Of a DNA stretch of 64,000 nucleotides, positions 28,499 through 37,834 are shown piece after piece. Position numbers and translations under genes: made by a program. Under the pieces are notes generated by a model. That model was not told where the DNA came from, searched no databases, and was given only the letters and a program-made list of their open reading frames with translations. The stretch is from the NCBI RefSeq assembly GCF_003269065.1, contig NZ_QLTA01000003.1:170474-234473 (forward strand), given 5' to 3'. Position 1 is the stretch's first letter. Each line of letters opens with the position of its first letter. The DNA comes from Paracidovorax anthurii (GTDB lineage Bacteria > Pseudomonadota > Gammaproteobacteria > Burkholderiales > Burkholderiaceae_C).

Positions 28499-29110
28499 AT
28501 GCCTGCCGATTCTGCGCCCATGAACCTGACGCACCACTTCCTGATTGCCATGCCGGGTCTGGAAGACGAGTCATTTGCCCGCAGCGTCGTGTACCTGTGC
28601 GAACACAGCGAGCGCGGCGCGCTCGGGCTCATCATCAACAAGCCTTCCGACCTGAGCCTGCGCAACCTCTTCGACAAGGTGGACCTCTCGCTGCGCCGGG
28701 AAGACCTGTCGCAGGAGCCCGTGTTCCGTGGCGGGCCGGTGCAGACCGAGCGCGGCTTCGTGCTGCACGAGCCCATGAGCACGCCCGTCAGCAGCGAGGA
28801 AGGCGAGACCGACGAATCCGCCTACGCCTCCACCATGTCCATCCCCGGCGGCCTGGAGATGACCACGTCCAAGGACGTGCTGGAGGCGCTGTCCACCGGC
28901 GCCGGGCCGCGCCGCGTGCTCGTGACCCTGGGCTACGCGTCCTGGGGCGAGGGGCAGCTCGAATCGGAGCTGGCCGAGAACAGCTGGCTCACCGTGGGGG
29001 CCGACCTGTCCGTGATCTTCGATACGCCCGTGGGCCAGCGCTACGACCGCGCGCTCGGGTTGCTGGGCCTGCAGAGCTGGATGCTTTCGCCCGAGGCGGG
29101 GCACGCATGA
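28499..29110 (+). CDS. YqgE/AlgH family protein
   Basis: This 203-residue protein matches the AlgH/YqgE family: LTHHFLIAMPGLEDESFARSVVYLCEH, GALGLIINKPSD, VFRGGPVQTERGFVLHEP and VLVTLGYASWGEGQLE. The biochemical function is unsettled; it is named for an alginate phenotype in Pseudomonas. It is almost always upstream of ruvX, as here, where the two genes overlap by ATGA. The start at 28499 has GGTGG just upstream; the ATG at 28520 (MNLTHH) is also possible. Confidence 0.92.
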   Translation: MPADSAPMNLTHHFLIAMPGLEDESFARSVVYLCEHSERGALGLIINKPSDLSLRNLFDKVDLSLRREDLSQEPVFRGGPVQTERGFVLHEPMSTPVSSEEGETDESAYASTMSIPGGLEMTTSKDVLEALSTGAGPRRVLVTLGYASWGEGQLESELAENSWLTVGADLSVIFDTPVGQRYDRALGLLGLQSWMLSPEAGHA

Positions 29111-29526
29111 GCGTGCCGGCATCCCCCGCCATCCCCGAGCACCTCCATTCCTTTCTCGCTTTCGATTTCGGCGCCAAGCGCACCGGGGTCGCCGTGGGCT
29201 CGCGGCTGCTGCGCACGGCCACGCCGCAGGCCACCATCCGCGCCGAGGGTGCCGATGCCCGCTTCGCCGCCGTGGCCGAGCGCCTGCGCGAGTGGCAGCC
29301 CGATGCGCTGGTGGTGGGTGTGCCCTTCCACCCCGATGGCGCGCCGCACGAGAACACGGCGCGCGCGCAGAAATTCGCGCGCCAGCTGCGCGGCCGTTTC
29401 GGGCTGCCGGTGTTCGAGGTGGACGAGCGCTACAGCACCACCGAGGCGCATGCGGGCGGCGCGCGCGATGCCGACGCGGCGTCGGCCTGCATCATCCTGG
29501 AGCAGTTTTTGAGGCAACTTCCATGA
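29107..29526 (+). CDS. ruvX: Holliday junction resolvase-like protein RuvX/YqgF
   Basis: This 139-residue RNase H-fold protein carries the catalytic opening FDFGAKRTGVAVG, VVGVPFHPDG, the second acidic residue in FEVDERYSTTEA and the terminal aspartate in DADAASACIILEQFL. YqgF proteins act in 16S rRNA 5'-end processing and resemble RuvC. It overlaps algH at its start and pyrR at its end, indicating coupled translation. Confidence 0.94.
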   Translation: MSVPASPAIPEHLHSFLAFDFGAKRTGVAVGSRLLRTATPQATIRAEGADARFAAVAERLREWQPDALVVGVPFHPDGAPHENTARAQKFARQLRGRFGLPVFEVDERYSTTEAHAGGARDADAASACIILEQFLRQLP

Positions 29527-30047
29527 GTCCTACTTCTTCTTCCGCCCCCGCCGGGGCCCTGACCCTCGATGCCGAGGCGCTCTACCGCGAGCTGCTGGCC
29601 GGCGTGCGCGCGTTGCGCACGCCGCAGACGCAGCTTGCCGGCATCGCCTCCGGCGGCGCCTGGCTGGCCGAGCGCCTGCAGCGGGACCTGGACCTGCCGG
29701 GCGATGCCGGCGTGCTCTCGTCCGCGCTGCACCGCGACGACTTCTCCCAACGGGGGCTGTCCGCGAGCGCGCAGACGCGCCTGTCCTTCGAGGTGGCCGG
29801 CGCCGACATCCTGCTGCTCGACGACGTGCTCTACACGGGCCGCACGATCCGCGCCGTGCTCAACGAGCTGTTCGACTACGGCCGCCCCGCGCGCGTGCGC
29901 CTGGCCGTGCTCGTGGACCGGGGCGGCCGCGAGCTGCCGGTGCAGGCCGATTTCGCCGCGGCGCGTGTCGCGCTGCCGGCCCGCCAGTCCCTGGCGCTCG
30001 CCCGCGCGGACGACGGCGCCTTCCATTTCCACGTCCAGGAGGCCTGA
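29523..30047 (+). CDS. pyrR: PyrR-type uracil phosphoribosyltransferase/pyrimidine regulator
   Basis: This 174-residue type I phosphoribosyltransferase has the PRPP loop ILLLDDVLYTGRTIRAVLNELFDYG near residue 100 and AVLVDRGGRELPVQADF, both diagnostic of PyrR. In Gram-positives PyrR attenuates the pyr operon by binding mRNA. In Gram-negatives with a pyrR-pyrB-pyrC' block the regulatory role is less clear. I looked for a PyrR-dependent terminator before pyrB and saw none, since only 3 bp separate the genes. Confidence 0.92.
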   Translation: MSPTSSSAPAGALTLDAEALYRELLAGVRALRTPQTQLAGIASGGAWLAERLQRDLDLPGDAGVLSSALHRDDFSQRGLSASAQTRLSFEVAGADILLLDDVLYTGRTIRAVLNELFDYGRPARVRLAVLVDRGGRELPVQADFAAARVALPARQSLALARADDGAFHFHVQEA

Positions 30048-30050
30048 GCC

Positions 30051-31013
30051 GTGCTGTCCAAGCGCAATCCCCAGCTCAACCGCAACGGCGAGTTGATCCA
30101 CCTGCTCTCCATCGAGGGCCTGCCCCGGGCCATCGTCACGCACATCCTCGACACGGCGGCGAACTTCGTCTCGGTCCATGAGCGCGAGGTCAAGAAGGTG
30201 CCGCTCCTGCGCGGCAAGAGCGTGTTCAACCTGTTCTTCGAAAACAGCACGCGCACGCGCACCACCTTCGAGATCGCGGCCAAGCGCCTGTCGGCCGACG
30301 TGATCAACCTCGACATCGCGCGCAGCTCGGCCAGCAAGGGCGAGTCGCTGCTCGACACCATCGCCAACCTCTCGGCCATGGCGGCCGACCTGTTCGTGGT
30401 GCGGCACAGCGAATCGGGCGCGCCCTACCTCATCGCGCAGCACGTGGCGCCCCACGTGCACGTGATCAACGCGGGCGACGGCCGGCATGCGCACCCCACG
30501 CAGGGGCTGCTCGACATGTACACGATCCGCCACTACAAGAAGGACTTCAGCAACCTCACGGTGGCCATCGTGGGCGACGTGCTGCACTCGCGCGTGGCGC
30601 GCTCGGACATCCACGGCCTCACCACGCTCGGCTGCCCCGAGGTGCGCGTGGTCGGCCCGCGCACGCTGGTGCCCGGCGACCTGTCGCAGATGGGCGTGCG
30701 CGTGTGCCACACGCTGGAGGAGGGCATCAAGGACGCCGACGTGGTCATCATGCTGCGCCTGCAGAACGAGCGCATGAGCGGCGCGCTGCTGCCCTCCAGC
30801 CAGGAATACTTCAAGAGCTTCGGCCTCACGCCCGAGAAGCTGCGGCTGGCCAAGCCCGACGCCATCGTGATGCACCCCGGCCCGATCAACCGCGGCGTGG
30901 AGATCGACTCCGCCGTGGTGGACGGCCAGCAGAGCGTGATCCTGCCCCAGGTCACCTTCGGCATCGCCGTGCGCATGGCGGTGATGTCCATCGTGGCGGG
31001 CAACGAGGCCTGA
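30051..31013 (+). CDS. pyrB: Aspartate carbamoyltransferase catalytic subunit
   Basis: This 320-residue enzyme joins carbamoyl phosphate and aspartate in pyrimidine synthesis. It has the carbamoyl-phosphate motif [13 protein letters not shown] near residue 64, [35 protein letters not shown] and [10 protein letters not shown]. It starts with GTG at 30051 after AGGAGG. No pyrI regulatory chain is present; the next gene is an inactive dihydroorotase homologue, the arrangement of class A ATCases, where PyrB assembles with a pseudo-DHOase. Confidence 0.96.
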   Translation: MLSKRNPQLNRNGELIHLLSIEGLPRAIVTHILDTAANFVSVHEREVKKVPLLRGKSVFNLFFENSTRTRTTFEIAAKRLSADVINLDIARSSASKGESLLDTIANLSAMAADLFVVRHSESGAPYLIAQHVAPHVHVINAGDGRHAHPTQGLLDMYTIRHYKKDFSNLTVAIVGDVLHSRVARSDIHGLTTLGCPEVRVVGPRTLVPGDLSQMGVRVCHTLEEGIKDADVVIMLRLQNERMSGALLPSSQEYFKSFGLTPEKLRLAKPDAIVMHPGPINRGVEIDSAVVDGQQSVILPQVTFGIAVRMAVMSIVAGNEA

Positions 31014-31015
31014 TG

Positions 31016-31081
31016 GTTGCTATGTTTTTAATAGCTGCTTGCGTAGAAAATTCGGCGACAAGCAGTGCTTTTGGCATGAAA
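31016..31081 (+). repeat. Dispersed intergenic repeat R1, copy B (pyrB-pyrC' gap)
   Basis: The head TTGCTATGTTTTTAATAGC (31017-31035) has GCTAT/ATAGC arms, and CGGCGACA begins 36 bases after the head start at 31053. This copy fills the whole 70-bp gap inside an otherwise tight operon and runs up to the pyrC' start, so it would be transcribed. Confidence 0.72.
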
Positions 31082-31083
31082 TC

Positions 31084-32379
31084 ATGAAGATACTGATCCA
31101 GAACGGCCGTGTGCTCGATCCGGCCAGCGGGCTCGACCAGGCGGGCGATGTGGCCGTGGCGGCCGGGCGCGTGATCGCGATCGGGCAGGCGCCGCAGGAC
31201 TTCAAGGCCGCGCGCACGATCGACGCCACGGGCTGCCTCGTGCTGCCGGGCCTCGTGGACCTCGCCGCGCGCCTGCGCGAGCCGGGGCACGAGCACGAGG
31301 GCATGCTCGAATCCGAGATGGCGGCGGCCGTGGCCGGCGGGGTCACCAGCCTCGTGTGCCCGCCCGACACCGATCCGGTGCTCGACGAGCCTGGCCTCGT
31401 GGAGATGCTCAAGTTCCGCGCCGAGAAGCTGCACCAGGCGCGCCTCTTCCCGTTGGGCGCGCTTACGCGCGGCCTGGCCGGCGAGGTGCTGACCGAGATG
31501 GCCGAGCTGACCGAGTCGGGCTGCGTGGGCTTCGGGCAGGCCGACGTGGCGCTGGCCAGCACGCAGGTGTTGCAGCGCGCGCTGCAGTACGCGGCCACCT
31601 TCGGCTACACCGTGTGGCTGCGCCCGCAGGAGCTGCACCTGGGCCGCGGAGTGGCGGCCAGCGGGCCGCTCGCCACGCGGCTGGGCCTCTCGGGCGTTCC
31701 CGTGGCGGCCGAGACCATCGCGCTGCACACCATCTTCGAGCTGCTCAAGACCACCGGCGCGCACGTGCACCTGTGCCGCCTCTCCAGCGCGGCGGGCGTG
31801 CAGCTCGTGCGGCAGGCCAAGGCCGACGGCCTCCAGGTGACCTGCGACGTGAGCATCAACTCGCTGCTGTTCACCGACACCGACATCGGCTTCTTCGACA
31901 GCCGCGCGCGCCTCTCGCCGCCGCTGCGCCAGCAGCGCGACCGCGATGCGCTGCTGGCCGCGCTGGCCGACGGCACCATCGACGCGCTGGTGTCCGACCA
32001 CACCCCGGTCGATGAAGACGCCAAGACGCTGCCCTTCGCCGAGGCCGAGCCCGGCGCGACGGGGCTGGAGCTGCTGCCAAGCATCGCCCTCAAGTGGTCG
32101 CGCGACCACGGCGTGCCGCTGGCCCGGGCGTTCGCGGCGGTCACCGCCGAGCCGGCCCGCGTGCTGGGCGCCGCGCTCGGCACGTTCGCGGCCAGCGCCG
32201 GCCGCCTCGTGGAGGGCGGCGTGGCCGACCTCTGCGTGTTCGATCCCGAAGCCGCCTGGACCGTGTCCCCCGGGGCGCTGCGCAGCCAGGGCAAGCACAC
32301 GCCGTTCGCGGGGTACGAACTGCCGGGCCGGGTGCGCTGGACCCTGGTGGGCGGCTTCGTGGCGTTCGAGCGCGGCTGA
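31084..32379 (+). CDS. pyrC': Dihydroorotase homologue, probably catalytically inactive (PyrC')
   Basis: This 431-residue amidohydrolase-fold protein is clearly related to class I dihydroorotase (LVLPGLVDLAARLREPGHEHEGMLESEMAAA; TDTDIGFFDSRARLSPPLR; DALVSDHTPVDEDAK). The metal-binding HxH that normally precedes LREPG is replaced by A-A (DLAARLREPG), and the later ligand histidines are also gone (TCDVSINSLL where ITCEVTPHHL is usual). Without zinc ligands it should not hydrolyse dihydroorotate. In Pseudomonas such PyrC' proteins are structural partners of PyrB. A working pyrC must be elsewhere in the genome. Confidence 0.9.
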   Translation: MKILIQNGRVLDPASGLDQAGDVAVAAGRVIAIGQAPQDFKAARTIDATGCLVLPGLVDLAARLREPGHEHEGMLESEMAAAVAGGVTSLVCPPDTDPVLDEPGLVEMLKFRAEKLHQARLFPLGALTRGLAGEVLTEMAELTESGCVGFGQADVALASTQVLQRALQYAATFGYTVWLRPQELHLGRGVAASGPLATRLGLSGVPVAAETIALHTIFELLKTTGAHVHLCRLSSAAGVQLVRQAKADGLQVTCDVSINSLLFTDTDIGFFDSRARLSPPLRQQRDRDALLAALADGTIDALVSDHTPVDEDAKTLPFAEAEPGATGLELLPSIALKWSRDHGVPLARAFAAVTAEPARVLGAALGTFAASAGRLVEGGVADLCVFDPEAAWTVSPGALRSQGKHTPFAGYELPGRVRWTLVGGFVAFERG

Positions 32380-32389
32380 CGCGGCGCGC

Positions 32390-33130
32390 ATGCCGAGTTC
32401 CGTGCGCGCCGTGGCGCGCCTGCTGCGGCTCATCGTTCACATCCTGGGGGGGCTGGGCACGGTGCTGCTGCGCTTTCCCCGGCTCTCGCCCGACCAGCGG
32501 CACGCGCGCGTGCAGGCCTGGGCGCGCGAGCTGCTGGCGCATGCCGGCATCGCGCTGGAGGTGCGGGGCACGCCGCCCGTGGACGGCCCGGTGCTGCTGG
32601 TGGCGAACCACCTTTCCTGGCTCGACATCCCGGTGATGCATGCGGCGCGGCATTGCCGCTTCATCTCCAAGTCGGACGTGGAGCGCTGGCCGGTGATCGG
32701 CCGGCTGGCCACGGCGGCGGGCACCCTCTATATCGAGCGCAACACGCGCCGCGACGCGATGCGCATCGTGCGCCTCATGCAGGAGGCACTGGCGCGGCGC
32801 GAGGTGCTGGGCGTCTTCCCCGAGGGCACCACGGGCGATGGCAGCGCGCTGCTGCCCTTCCACGCCAACCTGCTGCAGGCGGCCGTGCTGGCCGACGCGC
32901 CGGTGCAGCCCGTGGGCCTGGGCTTCATCGACCGCGCCACGGGCCGACCCAGCGATGCCGTCCTCTACGTGGGCGACGACACGCTGGTGGGCTCGCTCTG
33001 GCGCGTGCTGCGCGCCGATGCGATCACGGCCTTCGTGCACTACGGCCCGCCCGAGCGGGCCGCGGGGCGCGACCGGCGGGTGTGGGCGGAGGACCTGCGG
33101 CGCGTGGTGGACGGCCTGCGGCAGCCCTGA
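32390..33130 (+). CDS. plsC: 1-acyl-sn-glycerol-3-phosphate acyltransferase
   Basis: This 246-residue inner-membrane acyltransferase makes phosphatidic acid. An N-terminal hydrophobic helix (LLRLIVHILGGLGTVLLRF) is followed by the catalytic HX4D motif NHLSWLD near residue 78, FISKSDVERWPVIG, and the substrate motif FPEGTTGDG near residue 143. The start at 32390, 10 bp after pyrC', suggests it is the last gene of the algH-pyr operon. Confidence 0.9.
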   Translation: MPSSVRAVARLLRLIVHILGGLGTVLLRFPRLSPDQRHARVQAWARELLAHAGIALEVRGTPPVDGPVLLVANHLSWLDIPVMHAARHCRFISKSDVERWPVIGRLATAAGTLYIERNTRRDAMRIVRLMQEALARREVLGVFPEGTTGDGSALLPFHANLLQAAVLADAPVQPVGLGFIDRATGRPSDAVLYVGDDTLVGSLWRVLRADAITAFVHYGPPERAAGRDRRVWAEDLRRVVDGLRQP

Positions 33131-33191
33131 ACGATCCGATCGCCCGGGGGCGCGGCCGGCACCGGCCCATTACTCAAGCGTTACCCGAGCA

Positions 33192-34256
<1,065 letters not shown>

Positions 34257-34279
34257 GGCGCCGATTCTAGAAGGGGGCA

Positions 34280-36007
34280 ATGCGTAGAATTCGCATTTGC
34301 ATCCGGGGCGGCTCCGCCGCGCCCTGCCGCGCCGCCGCCATCCGTCCATCCCTCTCCACCGTTCCCTCCGTTTTGCGCCGCCTCCTGCCCGCCCTGCGTT
34401 CCCTTCCCCTGCTGCTGCTGGCCGCGCTGCTGACCCTGCCGGTGCTGGCCGTGCTGGCGTCCTGGCTCCCCTGGGGCCATGGCGGCGCCGAGGCCCTGGC
34501 CATCCTGCGCGAGATGGCGGCGACCGTGCTGCCCGGGTATTTCGCCACCACCGTGTGGCTGGGGCTGGCCGTGGGCCTGGGCGCGGGCATCGTCGGCTCG
34601 GCCACGGCCGCGGCGGTGACGCTGTTCGATTTCCGGGGCCGGCGCACGCTGGAGTGGCTGCTGCTGCTGCCGCTGGCCATGCCGGCCTACGTCACGGCCT
34701 ATGCGTACACCGACTTCCTGCAGTTCAGCGGGCCGCTGCAGGTCTGGCTGCGCGCCACCTATGGCCTGGAGGGCCGGCTGCTGCCCGAGGTGCGCAGCCT
34801 GGGCGGGGCGGTGTGGGTGTTCATCTTCGCGCTCTATCCCTACGTGTACCTGCTGGCGCGCACGGCGCTGGGCGAGCGGGCGGCGCATCTCATGGAGGCG
34901 GCCCGCCTGCTGGGCGCGCCGCTCGCGCGGCGCGTGGGCTCGGTGGCGCTGCCGCTGGCGCGCCCGGCGGTGGCGGCGGGCGTGGCGCTGGTGCTGATGG
35001 AGACGCTGGCGGACTTCGGCGTGTCGAGCTATTTCGGCATCCAGACCTTCACCACGGGCATCTACAAGGCCTGGCTGTCGATGGACAACCGCCTCGCGGC
35101 CGCGCAGCTCGCCACCATCCTGCTGGTCTTCGTGGTGCTGCTGCTGCAACTGGAGCTGCGCGCGCAGCGGCGCATGCGCTTCGCCGCGGGCGGCGTGGGC
35201 CGCGCCGGCTCGGCCGAGGCGCAGCCGCAACGGCTCACGGGCTGGGGCTGCGCCGCGGCGTGGGCGGTGTGCGGGCTGCCCGTGCTGATGGGGTTCTTCG
35301 CGCCGGTGGCCTTCATGCTGCGGCCCCTGGCGGCGGACTGGTCGGTGCTGCCCTGGGACCGTTTCCTGGAATGGGCGGGCCACAGCGTGCGGCTGGGCGC
35401 CATCACCGCCGCGCTGGCCGTGGGCGTGGCGCTGGCGCTGGCGTTCGCGGCGCGCCGGCAGGCCGGGCGCCTCACGCAGGCCGTGGTGCAGCTCGCCAGC
35501 GTGGGCTATGCCGTGCCCGGCGCGGTGATCGTCGTGGGCCTGCTGCTGCCCGTGGGCTGGCTGCAGGCCGTGGCGCCGGACTGGGGCGTGCCCGCGATCG
35601 TCACGGCCACGGCGGTGGGCATCGTGTGGGCCTACCTCGTGCGCTTCTGTGCCGTGGCGCTGCAGTCGGTGCAGAGCGGCTATGCGCGCATCCCGGCGAG
35701 CCTGGACGATTCCGCGCGCATGCTCGACGCCGGCGGCGCGGGCCTGCTGGCGCGGGTGCACTGGCCGCTGCTGCGGCGCTCCACGGCGGCGGCGGCGCTG
35801 CTGGTGTTCGTGGACGTGATGAAGGAGCTGCCGGCCACGATGGTGCTGCGGCCCTTCAACAGCGACACCCTGGCCGTGGTGGCCTACCAGCTCGCGCGCG
35901 ACGAGCGGCTGGGCGAGGCGGCGCTGCCCTCGCTCGCGCTGGTGGCGGTGGGGCTGGTGCCGGTGATCCTGCTGAGCCGCACGCTGCGGGCCTCCAGCGC
36001 CCGCTAG
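34280..36007 (+). CDS. Ferric iron ABC transporter permease (FbpB-like, fused two-domain)
   Basis: Up to 575 residues with about 12 membrane helices form two homologous permease halves. The inner-membrane EAA loops are LMEAARLLGAPLARRVGSVALPLARPA (near residue 205) and ARMLDAGGAGLLARVHWPLLRRS (near residue 485), the layout of FbpB/SfuB. The first 31 residues are Arg/Pro-rich and unlike the family. TAGAAT at 34285 could be a promoter element inside them, so the true start may be the TTG at 34373. It runs divergently from the ATPase. Confidence 0.85.
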   Translation: MRRIRICIRGGSAAPCRAAAIRPSLSTVPSVLRRLLPALRSLPLLLLAALLTLPVLAVLASWLPWGHGGAEALAILREMAATVLPGYFATTVWLGLAVGLGAGIVGSATAAAVTLFDFRGRRTLEWLLLLPLAMPAYVTAYAYTDFLQFSGPLQVWLRATYGLEGRLLPEVRSLGGAVWVFIFALYPYVYLLARTALGERAAHLMEAARLLGAPLARRVGSVALPLARPAVAAGVALVLMETLADFGVSSYFGIQTFTTGIYKAWLSMDNRLAAAQLATILLVFVVLLLQLELRAQRRMRFAAGGVGRAGSAEAQPQRLTGWGCAAAWAVCGLPVLMGFFAPVAFMLRPLAADWSVLPWDRFLEWAGHSVRLGAITAALAVGVALALAFAARRQAGRLTQAVVQLASVGYAVPGAVIVVGLLLPVGWLQAVAPDWGVPAIVTATAVGIVWAYLVRFCAVALQSVQSGYARIPASLDDSARMLDAGGAGLLARVHWPLLRRSTAAAALLVFVDVMKELPATMVLRPFNSDTLAVVAYQLARDERLGEAALPSLALVAVGLVPVILLSRTLRASSAR

Positions 36008-36054
36008 TTTTGCGGGTACGCCAAAGTGCATGGCCCGCTCCTACACTCGCGGGC

Positions 36055-36432
36055 ATGAACGCCTCCACGCATCGCCCCGACATCACGATCTACCACAACG
36101 CCCGCTGCAGCAATTCGCGCGGCGCGCTGGCGCTTTTGCGCGAGCGCGGCATCGAGCCACGCATCGTGGATTACCTCGCCGAACCGCTGGACGAGGCCGC
36201 GCTGCGGGCGTTGTTCGTCGCCGTGGGCGGGCCGGTGCGCGCGCTGCTGCGTGCCAAGGAGGCGGCCTACCAGGCGCTCGGCCTGGCCGACGAGCGCATC
36301 GGCGATGCGGCGCTGGTCGCCGCCGTGGCCCGGCACCCCGAACTGATGAACCGGCCCATCGTGGTCACCCCGCTGGGCGCGCGCCTGTGCCGGCCGCCGG
36401 AGACGGTGCTGGAACTGCTGCCGGCCGGCTGA
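36055..36432 (+). CDS. ArsC/YfgD family arsenate reductase-like protein
   Basis: This 125-residue thioredoxin-fold protein has the catalytic-cysteine loop IYHNARCSNSRGAL near residue 15, a second conserved segment RAKEAAYQALGLAD and the C-terminal ELMNRPIVVTPLGARLCRPPETVLELL. ArsC enzymes reduce arsenate with glutaredoxin. No arsR or arsB is nearby, so it may be the YfgD-type housekeeping variant of unknown substrate. Confidence 0.85.
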   Translation: MNASTHRPDITIYHNARCSNSRGALALLRERGIEPRIVDYLAEPLDEAALRALFVAVGGPVRALLRAKEAAYQALGLADERIGDAALVAAVARHPELMNRPIVVTPLGARLCRPPETVLELLPAG

Positions 36433-36459
36433 TGGGCGGGCGCGCCGTCACTCGCGCGT

Positions 36460-37821
36460 TCACTCGCGCGTGACGCGCAGCACTTCCTCGGGGCTGGTGA
36501 TGCCCGCGCGCACGAGGCGCTCGCCGTCCTCGCGCATGAGCGTCATGCCGCCCGCGATGGCCGTGGCGCGCAGGTCCGCCTCGGCGGCCTGCCCGTGGAT
36601 CTGGGCGCGCAGCGTGTCGTCCACCACCAGCAGCTCGAACACGCCCGTGCGGCCCCGGTAGCCGCTCGGCTCGGTGGGGTCGAGCTTGCGCACGAGGCGC
36701 TGCGCGAGCACGCCCAGCAGCGAACTGGAAAGCAGGAAGGGCTCCACCCCCATGTCGGTCAGGCGCGTGACGGCGCTGGCCGCGTCGTTGGTGTGCAGCG
36801 TGGCCAGCACCAGGTGGCCCGTGAGCGAGGCCTGGATGGCGATCTGCGCGGTCTCGAAGTCGCGGATCTCGCCGATCATGATCACGTCCGGGTCCTGGCG
36901 CAGGATGGCGCGCAGGGCCTTGGCGAAGGTGAGGTCGATCTTGCTGTTGACCTGCGTCTGGCCCACGCCCGGCAGCTCGTATTCGATGGGGTCTTCCACC
37001 GTCATGATGTTGCCGCTCGTCGCGTCCAGGCGGCCAAGCGCCGCGTAGAGCGTCGTCGTCTTGCCCGAGCCCGTGGGGCCGGTGACGAGAACGATGCCGT
37101 GCGGCTGGTGGATGAGGTGGTTGAAGCGCCGCAGCGTCTCGCCCTGCATGCCCACGGCCTCCAGGCTCAGCTTGCTCTCGCTCTTGTCCAGCAGGCGCAG
37201 CACGGCGCGCTCGCCATGGGCGCTCGGCAGGGTGGAGACGCGCACGTCGATGGCGCGCGTGCCCAGGCGCAGGCTGATGCGGCCGTCCTGCGGCAGGCGT
37301 TTCTCGGAGATGTCGAGGTCGGCCATGATCTTCAGGCGCGAGATCAGCGCCGCGTGCAGCGCGCGGTTGGGCTGCACCACCTCGCGCAGCGTGCCGTCCA
37401 CGCGGAAGCGCACGCTCGAATGGCGCTCGTAGGGCTCGATGTGGATGTCGCTCGCGCCGTCGCGCGCGGCCTGCGTGAGCAGCGCGTTGAGCATGCGGAT
37501 GATGGGCGCGTCGCCGGCCGACTCCAGCAGGTCCTCCACGGCCGGCAGCTCCTGCATCATGCGCGAGAGGTCGGCGTCGGATTCGACCTCGCTCACCACG
37601 GTGGCCGCGCTCGATTCCCCCTGCGAGTAGGCCGCGCTGATGCGCTGCGCGAGGGCATGGGGCTCCAGCGGCATGAGCTGCTGCACGGCATGCTTGCGCA
37701 TGATCTCGGAGAGCGCGCTGGCGTCCGGCGCGGGGCCGTGCCAGAGCACGCAGGTGTGGCCGTCGTCCTCCAGCAGCAGCTGGGCGCTGCGCGCGAAGGC
37801 GTAGGGGAGCGGGTGTCGCAT
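36460..37821 (-). CDS. gspE: Type II secretion ATPase GspE lacking the tetracysteine zinc motif
   Basis: This 453-residue secretion ATPase powers pseudopilus assembly at the inner membrane. N1E/N2E regions are followed by [21 protein letters not shown], Walker [11 protein letters not shown] near residue 247, the Asp box and His box ([10 protein letters not shown]), and Walker [17 protein letters not shown]. Where GspE normally carries a CxxC...CxxC zinc loop, this protein reads straight through [20 protein letters not shown] with no cysteine. It ends the gsp operon, 13 bp after gspD. It is shorter than the usual 490-500 residues. Confidence 0.92.
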   Translation of the reverse strand: MRHPLPYAFARSAQLLLEDDGHTCVLWHGPAPDASALSEIMRKHAVQQLMPLEPHALAQRISAAYSQGESSAATVVSEVESDADLSRMMQELPAVEDLLESAGDAPIIRMLNALLTQAARDGASDIHIEPYERHSSVRFRVDGTLREVVQPNRALHAALISRLKIMADLDISEKRLPQDGRISLRLGTRAIDVRVSTLPSAHGERAVLRLLDKSESKLSLEAVGMQGETLRRFNHLIHQPHGIVLVTGPTGSGKTTTLYAALGRLDATSGNIMTVEDPIEYELPGVGQTQVNSKIDLTFAKALRAILRQDPDVIMIGEIRDFETAQIAIQASLTGHLVLATLHTNDAASAVTRLTDMGVEPFLLSSSLLGVLAQRLVRKLDPTEPSGYRGRTGVFELLVVDDTLRAQIHGQAAEADLRATAIAGGMTLMREDGERLVRAGITSPEEVLRVTRE

Positions 37822-37834
37822 GGCGGTGGCGGGA

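Noticed and set aside
30040..30051. A PyrR-controlled attenuator before pyrB
   Set aside because: Only three bases separate pyrR and pyrB, and no terminator/antiterminator pair is present in the preceding coding region.
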